Source: Blattamonas nauphoetae (Eukaryota; Preaxostyla; Oxymonadida). From it: a stretch of DNA of 64,000 bases. This document shows, piece after piece, positions 1-10,129 of this stretch. The stretch covers positions 372,001 through 436,000 of the forward strand of contig JARBJD010000016.1 of assembly GCA_033064195.1 (NCBI GenBank). The letters are read 5' to 3'. Numbering within the stretch: the stretch's first letter is position 1; each line of letters begins with the position of its first letter. The notes below the pieces were generated by a model. That model saw only the letters and a list, made by a program, of their open reading frames with translations. It had not been told where the DNA came from and did no database searches. Position numbers and translations under genes: made by a program.

Positions 1-515
1 GGCATCACATCAGGCAACATTTTGGTTGTTCTGGATTGAAGATGGACAACCACGAGTGCGAAATGTCATTGATCGTCGACTCCAAGAAGCATATGAAGAA
101 GTGATGAGAGGTAATTACGAATCAAATATGTTTTTTTTATTTTTGCTAAAAACAACAATGGTGAAGCGTTACTTCTCAATTCAGAATTCTCACACTGCTC
201 AATTACCTCCTGATTTTACCAATTCAAGAAAACAAAAAAAACATCTACTTTCTCGACTGCAAACTCATTCATGTGAAAGAAGAGATTAGTGATGCATCGA
301 CAGTGATATCAAAAGACATTCCTCAACACATAACAATTCATGGTGATTGGATCCAGACTGACGCATTCAATGATTCATTTGTTGCTTTCTGTAACGAACA
401 GATTGCGAAGCGAAAGAAGTGGGAATGTAGTACGCGACAATCGATAGTGAAGATCTGGTTCAAAGACAGTTCTGGCGAATCAATTGAGATGGAGACAACA
501 GAGACAATCAATTGA
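1..515 (+). CDS. 3' end of a gene with a WWE-like domain (partial)
   Basis: The frame is open from the window edge. I place exon 1 at 1-110 and exon 2 at 229-515, with a GT-AG intron at 111-228 joining phase 1 to phase 1. The spliced C-terminal 130 or so residues read FWIEDGQPRVRNVIDRRLQE, then EAYEEVMRENKKNIYFLDC. The spacing of the tryptophan, the LQEAY helix and the following YFLD strand resembles a WWE domain, a fold that binds ADP-ribose chains and is found in E3 ligases and PARPs. The last 70 residues are unlike anything I know. The 5' part lies outside the window, so the full architecture is unseen. The WWE call is a pattern match only, and the gene could belong to a mobile element. 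It ends with TGA at 513-515 and converges on the virus-like remnant beside it. Confidence 0.45.
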
Positions 516-1467
516 AAAATAACCAAAGAGTACAAGGAATTTCTAGTTGATCTGATGTTGGAATACTAACCAGTGAATTATATTGTTGCATTCGTTCATT
601 TTTGATTGACTGTGGTTGTCCGACAATAGAGCACAATTCCTGAATAGCTTCGATGCAGAAACAGGAGAGTTCTACAGAATCAACTTGAAGACAATCTGGA
701 TTGGAATCATTCACGACTTCAGGCAATATTTCTTGGATCTGTTGTGCAGACACACCAATGTGTTTCTTCCCACTTTCCTTCTTCAAGCATTCACATTTCT
801 CTTGAAGTTCTTCAAGTGTTCTTCATCAGTCTCGCTCTCTATTTGCTTCGTCACTTTGTTGATCTTCGAGTCAAATGTATTGAACTGAAACTGCACGATT
901 TCAACAGTATTCAGTTGTTCAAGAACATCAGGGAATGGTTCAATATTTCTTTTCACTCGTCTGTCTGACAGTTGAGAAAAACTTCCTGTTGTGGATATTG
1001 AAAACACTCCTGAACCTGTGTCCTCGTCGTAATAATACAAAACTGGTTTGTCACAGGGAGACCACATGATAATTTCCGTCACCGTTGAACTGACTTCCTG
1101 AAGTTTCTGCTAGTGATTGCGAAATCGAAACGCCAGTTGAAAATGTTGATGATGGATATGTTCCAGGATACTTCGGAAGTGATCCATCTGATATATACAA
1201 CTTCGCCACACTCAAATTGATCAATCATCCAATTTCTGGTGTCGCGATACCTGCAGAACAACTGATTGATCCATTTGTGCTCACCACTTTTTGGATTGTA
1301 GAGATCGCTGTCTTGTGTGCTTCTGTTGTCTTCTGAAGTGAGTCAATTACTGATGAATTCTCGTTGGTCGTCGAGAGATGATGATCAATCATTGTCTCAA
1401 TCTTTTGTGAATCGTAATTTTGTCGATTCATTGTTGGTTGCTCTTTCATTGAAATTAAAAAATGCAA
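508..1467 (-). pseudogene. Fibre-like protein with S74 intramolecular chaperone domain, broken
   Basis: This is the recognisable part of the virus-like remnant. Conserved S74 features are the SDRRVKRNI opening, the KKHIGVSAQQIQEILPEVV core and the later VDSVELSCFCIEAIQEL helix. In the family this domain folds at the C-terminus of a trimeric fibre or spike and cleaves itself off with a serine-lysine dyad. It is read here on the minus strand and is spread over more than one frame, so it is treated as a fossil. It was probably an adhesion or fibre protein of the parent element. Confidence 0.5.
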
Positions 1468-1937
1468 AAATAGCCGTTGAGTAGTTCCTTTTCATGTTCG
1501 TGTGAGTTTCCTATAGACACCCCGATACCCCTTTGGGGATGATCTATCTCAATCCTTCTCAATGACTGCTACGCTCTCACAGAGAATAGCGAAGTCCTTG
1601 AAGGGATAAGTCTTGGGCGGGCATGATGTACTGTCAATTCTTGGTAATAGATGTGTCATGAACCCGATTCTGTCAGCGACCCGGAACCTGGGGCTGAAAC
1701 AAACTGTTTTGGTGAAACTAAGAAAACAATAAACTTCTTGATTTTTCTATCTTGGCGAATCGGAGAAAACCTCAAAATACTTTATACAGAAGGAATACAC
1801 ACATGTTTTCAAGTATTTTCAGCTCGTCTCTCCACGACAAGATATCCGTTATACACCAAATAAAAAGCAATTTAATCGTGAACATTTCAAAAAAGACTCT
1901 CCCAAAAATAAAAAATTGATATTCATGGTTTTAATCA

Positions 1938-2258
1938 TCAACTGTCATTTTCACTTTCATCTTCTCCCATTTGTATCTGCAACTGAGCAAATCTCGTATA
2001 GTTTCGCATTTGTGATTGGTACGTGGTGATCTCTCTTGTTTGGTATGCTTTTCGTTGGACATCATTTGCTTTTGTTGATATGGCAGTTGAAAAATGATAG
2101 AAAAATTGTACCAAATTTGTTTTATCACTCACGATCAATTGATAGAATCGTGGATAAACCCGTTCCTTCAAGTCTTTTCTTTGTTTAATTTTCTTCCATT
2201 CCTCTGAAGTACTATCGTCGCCTTGACTATTATTTGTAAGCCATTGATCCCACAACAT
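1938..2258 (-). CDS. Hypothetical 106-residue protein of the virus-like block
   Basis: An uninterrupted frame from ATG at 2258 gives a 106-residue, charged and glutamine-rich protein that begins MLWDQWLTNN and ends in an acidic tail (MGEDESENDS). No signal peptide, membrane segment or known motif is visible. It starts 15 bp downstream of the stop of the neighbouring 207-residue frame on the same strand. That tandem packing is typical of viral or prophage-like gene blocks and unlike the intron-bearing host genes of this window. Its function is unknown. It may be a small structural or regulatory protein of the element, but that is inference from position only. Confidence 0.35.
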   Translation of the reverse strand: MLWDQWLTNNSQGDDSTSEEWKKIKQRKDLKERVYPRFYQLIVSDKTNLVQFFYHFSTAISTKANDVQRKAYQTREITTYQSQMRNYTRFAQLQIQMGEDESENDS

Positions 2259-2273
2259 TTTAACAACTTGGGA

Positions 2274-2897
2274 TTAAATTGAACTGAATACAATATTGTC
2301 AATTACACCTTTACTTGGATCAACTGGATTTATTTTGTTGGCACGATATAGCTTAAATACATAATTCATCCATTCACCAGTAAGTTTCTTCATTATCGCA
2401 AATGGTTGATTCAATCGTTTCTTCTTTGCTTCTTCATAGCTGATTTCTGTGTAATTTGATGGGAGTTCATATTGTCCATGTTTAACAAAATACCTATGCA
2501 CAGGTTTTATTCTCCATCCATTATCTTGATAGAATGTTTTGTATTTGTTTTCTCTTCTCATTTCTGGTGTTGGATTCAATGAGTAGGAAGTCTCTATGAC
2601 TGGTCTATTTGTGTACGGAGCTAGCATGAAACCATTAACTGCAACCAGATCTTTAATCTCTTTGTCGTAGACCATTCCAGCTGGAACTTTACCATTTTGT
2701 TCCACTATCACTTCACAATTGAGTTCATTTCTTTCAATGTATTCTATCACCGATGGAACACTAATTAACGCACGATTGATTGTGGTTCGAGTATCATCTT
2801 CTGCAAAGATCTTTGTCAATGCTGCTTGAGTATCCACTGCGTATCTTTGTGGTTGTCTTAACGATGCTGTTTGTTGGTACACTATCTTTTCAGTCAT
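2274..2897 (-). CDS. Hypothetical 207-residue protein of the virus-like block
   Basis: The frame is open to 2981, but the first ATG in a sensible place is at 2897 (MTEKIVYQQTASLRQPQR), giving about 207 residues. The longer version would need a non-ATG start and adds a hydrophobic stretch. The protein is mixed alpha/beta in character, with a central segment AVNGFMLAPYTNRPVIE and a basic C-terminal half. I do not recognise the family. It appears whole, lacks introns and is followed closely by the 106-residue frame. Together with the S74 remnant this suggests a virus-like gene block, perhaps encoding a structural protein, but no motif proves that. Confidence 0.35.
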   Translation of the reverse strand: MTEKIVYQQTASLRQPQRYAVDTQAALTKIFAEDDTRTTINRALISVPSVIEYIERNELNCEVIVEQNGKVPAGMVYDKEIKDLVAVNGFMLAPYTNRPVIETSYSLNPTPEMRRENKYKTFYQDNGWRIKPVHRYFVKHGQYELPSNYTEISYEEAKKKRLNQPFAIMKKLTGEWMNYVFKLYRANKINPVDPSKGVIDNIVFSSI

Positions 2898-2981
2898 GTG
2901 TATTTCATTCAGAATAAAAAAAACCATAAACAATTTTATAATACGAGTTGAATCAGAAATGAACAAAACAAAACCAGACAC

Positions 2982-3520
2982 TTATACTCAGCAATGTGTG
3001 TAAACGTGTTCCCAGTATAAAGAGATGATCAGCACTAGCCAACCTGAGATTCAAAAAACTCGATTTTGATGTCCTCTTCCATCCTCCCTGAGACTCCAAT
3101 CGTTTCAGACCACTGGAACGGGAAACTTGTTATTGGGGGAGGTAGGATTCAAACATAAACAAGAACGAATTGGGACAGAATTTTTGAAATCATTCAAAAG
3201 TACGACGACCAACATTCAAATCCAATCTCCTCTCGTGCAATAGAACAGAAAATGCAATTCTCTGGACATTTCAATTGGGCCAAATGCCTCGAAATAACAA
3301 GTCTCTTCAAAAGATAAAACTTGTCTCTGATCAACAGCTTTTTTCTCAAAATTTGTCAAACATCCGCGGTCCAACTGTCAGCTGATCCCGGACTACTCGA
3401 AGCCAATAGTTTTCATAGAAATCACACCAGTGGCCTTGTCACCTCCACATTTGAGTCGGAACGCCTGAAGTTCATTTTTTGAGGAGCATGTCGATTGAGG
3501 AGATGAATACGATTCTTCTT
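2982..3520. other. Stretch without a clear gene; one short open frame
   Basis: No confident gene. On the plus strand an open run of about 50 codons at roughly 3160-3325 (FEIIQKYDDQHSNPISSRA, then QKMQFSGHFNWAKCLEI) has coding character and could be an orphan exon or a remnant. I cannot link it to any neighbour by splice signals. The rest looks non-coding and AT-rich. Confidence 0.3.
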
Positions 3521-3690
3521 TTACTTTTCATGAATCTTCTTCATGAGCTCAACTCTTCGTTGAGCAGTCTTGAGGTGGTCAGAAACGATTGTCGGAGACA
3601 CTGTCCATTTTCTCCGAAGTTGGACCAAATCATCTGTTTCTGCAACAAAATCGCATTCTGGCAGATTATTGAATTTTGGCAATAATCGAT
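3521..3690 (-). pseudogene. Short open frame split by the hAT insertion
   Basis: A minus-strand frame reads PKFNNLPECDFVAETDDLV and then RRKWTVSPTIVSDHLKTAQR before a stop at 3521. It is cut at 3690 by the left end of the hAT-type transposon, whose 8-bp target duplication (TAATCGAT) lies inside the frame. Coding character is seen on the far side of the insertion too. The frame therefore probably predates the insertion. I do not recognise the protein; it could be a host exon or part of an older element. Confidence 0.3.
3683..3690 (+). repeat. Left target-site duplication of the hAT element (TAATCGAT)
   Basis: Identical to 6242-6249, directly abutting the terminal inverted repeats on both sides. 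Eight base pairs is the duplication length of hAT, P and Merlin-type transposons; the terminal sequence favours hAT. Confidence 0.85.
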
Positions 3691-3769
3691 TAGGCATGGG
3701 CAGTGGTCGGTCTGAAAACATCGAGTCCAGTCCCTAAAAATAAAACAGTCGGCGACTTTTTTGATGTAC

Positions 3770-3838
3770 CCCTATAGTCGAGTGGTAGAATACCAGCTTT
3801 TTGCTCCCCTGACCCAGGATCGAATCCCGCCAGAGTCA
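3770..3838 (+). other. tRNA-like sequence inside the hAT element
   Basis: The stretch TAGTCGAGTGGTAGAATACC resembles the D arm and box A of tRNA-Gly or tRNA-Glu, and GGATCGAATCCCG resembles box B and the T loop at the right spacing. The anticodon arm (around AGCTTTTTGCT) and the acceptor stem do not pair well, so this is not a functional tRNA as read. It may be a decayed tRNA gene or the head of a tRNA-derived SINE captured by the transposon. Confidence 0.35.
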
Positions 3839-4089
3839 CTTTATTATTCTCTTTTTCTCAATTTTGATTCACAACATCTCTATAATTAGTTCATCTCATT
3901 TTTCACGAAAGAAATGCTTCTGAGGTCGTGGTTCAAGAGTCCCTGAGTCGGTCTGTCTTTCCCCAACATCGGACAAAAAGTCGGCCTGTCCAACCGACAC
4001 CGACTCATCCACTTTGTTTTGACAACTTTTCCACAGATCGAAATTAATACAAAATGGTATTCTTTTTCTTCTTAGTACTTAACAGTCAC

Positions 4090-6010
4090 TTTCCCTTCAT
4101 TTTTCAGCCAAAGATGTCTTGATCAAGCCCAAGTCTGAAGTGGGCAGAATGAGAAGAGAAAAAGACAATTCACAACATTCGTTTGCATTCCCACAGTTAT
4201 TCCTCTCTTTTTACTATTCTCCTCTTCATTCTCTGCCAATAGAACATGTGGTCAACGTGATATTCGAACCGATCTCAATGACGGAGATGAAGAATCGATC
4301 GTGAGAACATCACACTCGAGGAGAACAACAATAGTTGGAGAGATGAGAGAAATGAAGAAGAAGAGAGGAAGAGAAAGACAGAAGAGAGGAAAAGACTAGA
4401 AGACAAGAAAAGACAAGAAGAGACAGCGAGAGATGGAATGAAAAAGAGTGGAAGGACAGGAAGGTTAGATTGATGGTGCTAGAACACAAATTGAAGGCAT
4501 TTTTTGAAGATACATTGGACGGAGATGCAAACCACCACACTGTGGAAATCTATCTCTGTTTGCTCACTTGTTTTTATTCTTTTGTTTCATTCGAACTTCT
4601 CTTTTCACTCCCCTCATTCGTTGATGCCTAATCTTTCTATTTCCTCGATCATCTCAGCGTTTACTCCGACTTCACGCAAGAGTCGATCATCTGTATCGAT
4701 GCTGGTACGGTTCTATGAATTTTTGGAAATCGAAGTACGTCTCTCATCACTTCATTGCTTTGTCTCTCCTTCTTCTTCTGTTCCATTCTTCTATTCTTCT
4801 TCTCTGAAGATCCTCGACTCAATCATCATCTTCAGTACACTTCTTTTATTCGTCCTCATCCTTGCCCTTCTCTCTCACTCTAGTCCATTGTCAAATGATC
4901 ATTACTTGCATTCCCTCCTTTTCAACCCACTTTGTTCCTCCCAACAGCGAATGGTCACCAAGATCCAAAGATCCCCGATGAAAACCTCAAACGATCAGAT
5001 GAAATCTGGCCAAAAGCGGAAGACATTACGATTATTCCCGAATTATGGAAAATAATCGACGAAGCGATGAAGTCAGAAGAAGAGAAGAAAGATCTTGACG
5101 ACAACAAACGGAAAAAGAATACCTAGGCAACAGGAAGAGAACAACAACTAAAAAAATCTGAGTGGGGAAGAGAGACAGAGTTGAGTATGAGCGATCCGTG
5201 AGAACATTGCTAGCAGACTTGGACAAGAAGAAGAACAATTTGGACGATTTCCATTTGATCTCCAATAAAAAGAAGAAAGAGGAATGAAAGGACGAAACCG
5301 AAGAAGGATGAATTGAAGAACGACAATGTCCCGGAAATCATTCAGACGAACAGAAAGCACGAATCAAGCATCTCAGACGGGAGACACGAGTCCATACACA
5401 AAATGAGCAGCACAATCGGCAAGCACCCGATGAAACGATTAAGAAGACTCATTCTAAAACCGAAGAGTGAAGATACCCAATCAAAGAAAGGAATAAGCGC
5501 GGAGAATCGGAAGCCATCACGAATGACGATCTTCAACGTGTGACGCAGAAAAAGTGATTGATTCAGGAGACAACCGAGAACAATGGGAAAGAAGGAGTTG
5601 GATCCAGTGGAAGTGACGAGCGACGGAGAAAACAAAGGAGGAAGAGAAATGATTGCAAGTGGAAGTAGAACAACGTCGAAGGGAAGAAGAGAGAAGTAAC
5701 ACGAATGAAATCAGCAATAAATCAGACAGAAGAATGAAATTGTGCAATTGGAAGTCGGAATACAACACGCCGATGAATAGAAGGAAGAAATGCAATAAAA
5801 TAAAGCTGAACTGGATAGAAAGCGATCATTGCACAAGATGTGGACAAAAAGAGGGTAAGATGGAAGAGAAAAGCAAATCGAGCAGACGGGGAGCAGGGGA
5901 GAGCAACATCATTGACGAGTGGACAACTTGTTCACACTCTCCATTGATCCTATCACATCTCGCTGAACTCCTTCTTTTTGATGCACGTGTTATTTCTGTC
6001 AATTTTCGTT
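4090..6010. other. Interior of the hAT element: purine-rich, low-complexity and broken frames
   Basis: No convincing protein-coding gene. A purine tract (GA-rich, about 4330-4450) and a long purine-rich stretch (about 5050-5900) give long but biased frames in several registers. A few short pieces look coding, for instance MVLEHKLKAFFEDTLDGD near 4470. None is joined to another by a clear splice site, and none matches a transposase. Confidence 0.4.
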
Positions 6011-6241
6011 GATTCTGTGATCATCCCAAATCACACACTGTTGATCACATGACAAAGACCTTCGATGAGAATAGACCACTAATCCCACAAATATCCAATA
6101 AATTCTTGCAAATATTCCGTTTTAACGTGAAATCAGCGATCATTAGAATACAATGAACCAAAATGTCAGAAAAGGGGACGATCCTCCTGAAAAGCAGTCG
6201 GTCGGTCGACGAGTAGTCGGACCGACCGCTGCCCATGCCTA

Positions 6242-6249
6242 TAATCGAT
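6242..6249 (+). repeat. Right target-site duplication of the hAT element (TAATCGAT)
   Basis: Second copy of the 8-bp duplication, immediately after the right terminal inverted repeat, which ends at 6241. It is identical to the left copy, so neither has drifted since insertion. Confidence 0.85.
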
Positions 6250-6399
6250 GAGGAACCACAGATAGTATGTCGAAAAGAACTGTCTTTTCTGCACGTTTCA
6301 CGAAATTGCGAATTGTCCAACTCGGAATTCATGGTTCAAATCCCCCTTTGTTCATTTTTTCAGTGACACTATTTTTGAAACTATTCTTTTCGTCGCGAA

Positions 6400-8510
6400 A
6401 CACTGTTTGCTAAAGAGAAAAGTCAAAGAGGAAATGTGTGTGTGAGGATCCAATGATCTGGCCCATCATGAAATACTTATTGGTACTGTTGCACACTGGA
6501 GAGCCTACACGACTTCTGGAATGTGATCAATCGTCCAAGCATCCTCTTCTTTCGTTTTCTCATCTTTCATCAATCTCTCCTCTTCCTTCCATCTCTCTTC
6601 TTCCCTTCTCACTCCCATCGTTCTCAAGATCGGTCGAGTCACTCTTACTACTCGATCGTGTTGTGTTCGATCTTCCTCCTTCTCCTCCCTCCTCCTCGTT
6701 CTCTTCGCGGCCTTCGCATCTTCATTGTTTCTTTGTGGATCATCACCGTTCGCTATTTCACTCCCACCCACTCTTCTTCCACTTCTCACAGCACGTGAAG
6801 AACACGTACTCTCATCTTCCCTCTCAACTCTCTCCCTTCTCCTCCTTCTTCAAGCACCCTCCCCACATGACGCTCACACAACTCTCTTCACTTTCCGAAC
6901 AGATGGACTGATCAGCAGCTTCAGATGAATCTAATTCAGATGCTCAGACAGGCCGAGTTTGAAGGGTGACAAAGCAAACGGACTGTTTATTGATCACCCA
7001 GTTGAGGAAGCGTTCACGACGCAACATCAGCAACAATCGTCGCTTTTGGATAAGTTCTAAGTTGAAACATTCGGTTCGTTCTTCAATGCATTCTTCAGTC
7101 ACAGGAAGTGTTTGGTGTACCATTTGTCTTCTTCATCCTTTCTCCTCTCCTTCGTCTTCAGACAAAAAAAACCGGTGACATCCACCGATTCACCCAACCT
7201 TACTCACTCCATCCAATCTCATGTCCTCACCCTCCCCTCGTTTCTCTCCATTCCAGATTCACTCTCTGCAGACCCTTCCATTCCTTCTCCTTCCCTCCCC
7301 ACTTCCATATCTGTCACTCCTCGATCATGCTCGCAATTCTGCATATAGTTGATAAACGTGGACTAATCATTTGTTCACTCATCCTTGTTCTGTCCTCGGT
7401 GTTGTTCTCTCCGTGATGTTCCCTCCTCCTGTCTCGATGATCCTGTTCTTTATCCCGTTCTACTCTGTTGCGCTGGGGAGGAGAGAAGAGAGGACATCTG
7501 ACATGACAAGCAGGCCAACCTGGTTGAGAGGAGAGAAGGTTAGTGACACGATCGTCTTAGTGATCGAAACAACCACAACAACCTTCTTCCATGTACCCCT
7601 CGAGTTCAGCGATCACAACATCGGTCCTTTCTTCTCTTCACAATCAGCCTTCCTTCCGCGGAGATTGCAGGGGTTGCGAGGAGTTTGTCTATGCTGTCCT
7701 TCGACCATTCAGATTCGAGACGAATGAGCGAGGTTCGGCATGCAGAACACAGCCAGGTGTGGTGTGGGATGAAGGACAGACTCGCCTGTTGAGGTGTGCT
7801 AGACAGACGAACAACGTGGAACTGGCGAACCATGCGTGGAATTTGATTGAGAAAGTGTGCCAGCTCCCGACACGGCAGTCGATGCACGGAAGAATGGTGG
7901 GTCGGATGGAGGCGAGCGAGGAGAGGATGACTCTGCTTTTGAAAGTGCTTGGAGATCTGAACAATGAAGGGAGAGGAGAAGAAAGAGAAGGAGAAAGAAA
8001 GGAAGATCAGTATCCAGTGTTGTCTGCAGATTCTTTCGAGACAGATTGTTTGGACAAATGTGGACTTGACTCCGTTCGTCCGTCTCCTGATTCCATTGGC
8101 ACTCGATGTAGATGTTCAGACTGCGTGCACACTGATTGAGGTGTTTGCAGGAATTGAGACGAGAACCAGCAACAGTGCAAATCCGATATCTCTGTCGACA
8201 GTTGATGTCCCAGTTGCTTCACAATCTTCACCCGTCACCCAATCTCTTCTCTCATTCCTCTCTTCTTTCCATCTGAAATAGATTCTTGCTCGTCCCCAGT
8301 TTTCACTCTCCCCGATCGATCCTTTCAAACGACAGACTCAACCGTTGGATGAGATGATTGAAGTTGCGGTACAGATGATGTGGCAGAATCTGGAGGAAGA
8401 CCAGTCAGGGACAGTTGATTCGGTGATGAAGCGAATGATCGAGATTGGAAGCGAACTGTTGGAATCGTCTGTACAAGCGAGGAACACCCAGTTTCAGAGA
8501 CTAGAGTGAT
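6400..8510 (+). pseudogene. Unidentified multi-exon or decayed gene
   Basis: Several short plus-strand stretches have protein-like composition but lie in different frames: CEDPMIWPIMKYLLVLLHTG (about 6443), NNVELANHAWNLIEKVCQLP (about 7810), QCCLQILSRQIVWTNVDLTP (about 8015), LQELRREPATVQIRYLCRQL (about 8148) and, after a possible acceptor at 8280, FKRQTQPLDEMIEVAVQMMW to a TGA near 8508. The helical, leucine-rich character would fit a HEAT/armadillo-type scaffold such as the N-terminal part of a large ubiquitin hydrolase, but I do not recognise the family. Between the pieces are long CT-rich tracts far bigger than this genome's usual introns. It may be a decayed gene or a gene with unusually long introns. 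I could not build a consistent model. Confidence 0.3.
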
Positions 8511-8519
8511 CGGATGAGG

Positions 8520-10092
8520 TGCAGAGTTGGAGAGAGGCTGCAGGAAGTCCCAAACAGTTCGATATCATCAATAAAGACTGTCTTGTGATGATGTGGTGGT
8601 GGAAGCGGATATTCAGTTGTATCGTTCTCGTCACGCTTGAAGAGTGCTTGTGAGCTTGGAGCGTGACACAGCTCTGAGTGCTTGCTTGGGATGATCCGAA
8701 TCACGAATCGCGAAGGTTCATCGAGTGATGACACATCAAACACAGGATGAGCTGAATCTTGTGGCTGGGAATCCTTTTGATTTGATTCCCTCCACTTCAC
8801 AAGACACTCTCGTCCTTTCCAAGCCATCACCAGCCACTCCTGCACTTCTCTCTTCGTCACATTTGCAGATACTCCAAATCGCTTCAGATCTTCCGTTTCT
8901 GTTCGATGATGGGGACTCCAAACTTGTCTCGCTCCAAAACGACTCCACTCACTTCTGTCTCTTCAAACCAATTCCCTTTAAGATCAAGTGTCACTTGGTT
9001 GGGTCCAGCACACCAGATAACGATTCCTCCTCTCTTCTCCTCTCCACTTCCATCCCATTCAACATTGCTGTCAACAACAACATTCTGAAGAAATGAAACA
9101 TCTTTGCGGTTTCCTATATTCCCGCTCCCAATTCGAATAACCAACGTGGCTCCCTTCTTCGGTGATCCTCTCTTTCCTTCCACTGTCCCACAATCTGAGA
9201 ACAGACATTTTGAAATCTCTGTCTTCTCTAGAGCTGTCGCAACCACAATCACTCCCGTCTCATCTCCCATATTTCCGCTCTCAACTCGCTGGGTCGACAC
9301 AAACACACAATCTCTCATCCGAAAACGCGATTCGACTGATTTCGAGGAGAATCTGACAAGTTCAGCTTTTCACGTCCCAACTCCAATGAATCTGCTCTCT
9401 GCCATCTCAACTGACACTTCCTTCTTCGACGATGAGCAGTTTACCAGAGCGAGACCTGATTCCATCTCAATACCCTCCACCACAATCACCACTCGATGCA
9501 GCTGGCACTCCCCAAACCCACTCACAACACTTCCCATCCTCCTTTTTCCCAACAGCGGTGAGCGAGGTAGACACAATGTCACTCCCACTATCCCAATTCT
9601 TCCTCCTGACACAGACACCACTTCTTCCTCTCCCCCTTCCCCCAAATCTCCTTCATCCACCACAAATCGAGACTCTCACTCAAACAATCCTCCGATATCG
9701 AGATTCTTCTCTCCCACAACCATTCTCCCTCCAAATCCCCCTTACTCGTCAATCTTCACAATCACGCTCTCCACTCCTCCCTCTTCTCCCACTCCCCACC
9801 CAACCAATACGGAACTGCACGGATTCCTGATCGTTCCACATTCTTCTGTCTTCTCACTTCCTCCTTCTCTCATAACAACCTCGATCGTTGTGCGTTCCTT
9901 CATCACCAAGTCCTCCACATTCGCCTCAATTCGACTCTGCAGTACAGTTGCATCGAACTTGGCGCTCTGCACAACCATTCTGATCCAAGCTGACCAGAGA
10001 TTGGTCGACACATACGTCCACTGAACGAATCCGAGTGTTTCTTTCGTTCTCAATCGTTCGAACAGCCGGGAATTCAAAAATATCGTTGCCAA
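8520..10092 (-). pseudogene. Decayed beta-helix repeat protein gene
   Basis: Minus-strand pieces have the short beta-strand repeats of right-handed parallel beta-helix proteins: GVIVVATALEKTEISKCLFS and ISKCLFSDCG at 8884-9318, VVSVSGGRIGIVGVTLCLP and SRFIGVGT at 9370-9663, and EECGTIRNPCSSVLVGWGVG at 9742-10092. The CGT...PCSS signature followed by valine-rich strands recalls large surface-protein families of oxymonad-like protists, in which a beta-helix ectodomain is often followed by a membrane segment and kinase domain. Here the frames are not continuous, I find no splice scheme joining them, and no kinase is present. It is therefore a broken, truncated copy. The long plus-strand frame at 9104-10024 is its antisense shadow. 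Confidence 0.45.
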
Positions 10093-10129
10093 ATCAGCCC
10101 TCCAATCCCCGTCTCGCTCGATTCACCAC

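Larger units (their letters stand above)
500..2981 (-). mobile_element. Virus-like element remnant with S74-type chaperone domain (fossil)
   Basis: A block of minus-strand frames with compact, intronless spacing lies between two host-like regions. Its downstream part (about 500-1470) carries a recognisable intramolecular-chaperone (peptidase S74) module, seen in SDRRVKRNIEPFPDVLEQL and KKHIGVSAQQIQEILPEV, preceded by fibre-like low-complexity sequence. S74 modules trimerise and trim phage tail spikes and also occur in MYRF and in some large eukaryotic DNA viruses and virus-like elements. Upstream lie two small frames (1938-2258 and 2274-2897) listed separately. I see no capsid, integrase or polymerase, and no terminal repeats, so family assignment (Polinton-like or other DNA virus insertion) is open. 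The chaperone part is broken, with several breaks. The two small frames look whole, which suggests a moderate rather than ancient age. Confidence 0.45.
3691..6241. mobile_element. hAT-type DNA transposon, 2551 bp, apparently non-autonomous or decayed
   Basis: The left end TAGGCATGGGCAGTGGTCGG at 3691 and the inverse of the right end TAGGCATGGGCAGCGGTCGG at 6241 match over about 24 bp with two mismatches. The element is flanked by perfect 8-bp direct repeats TAATCGAT at 3683-3690 and 6242-6249. Eight-bp duplications and TA(G)G-type ends with a GGGCA core are the hallmark of the hAT superfamily. Subterminal GTCGG motifs cluster at both ends (about 3705-4005 and 6195-6225), as expected for transposase binding. 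The interior is purine-rich low-complexity sequence and broken frames. I find no hAT dimerisation domain or other transposase, so it needs a helper copy elsewhere or is dead. The intact duplication and similar ends suggest a fairly recent insertion. Confidence 0.82.

Noticed and set aside
1500-1640. Possible small RNA near a GC-rich hairpin (ATACCCCTTTGGGGAT)
   Set aside because: A short hairpin only; no snRNA, tRNA or snoRNA signature could be assigned.
3770-3838. Functional tRNA gene
   Set aside because: Acceptor and anticodon stems do not pair properly; retained only as tRNA-like.
4504-5055. 183-codon plus-strand frame within the hAT element
   Set aside because: Leucine/serine/phenylalanine-biased, no domain, in low-complexity DNA; not accepted as a transposase.
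9104-10024. 306-codon plus-strand frame
   Set aside because: Proline/serine/threonine-biased and opposite the valine-rich beta-helix pieces; it reads as antisense shadow.
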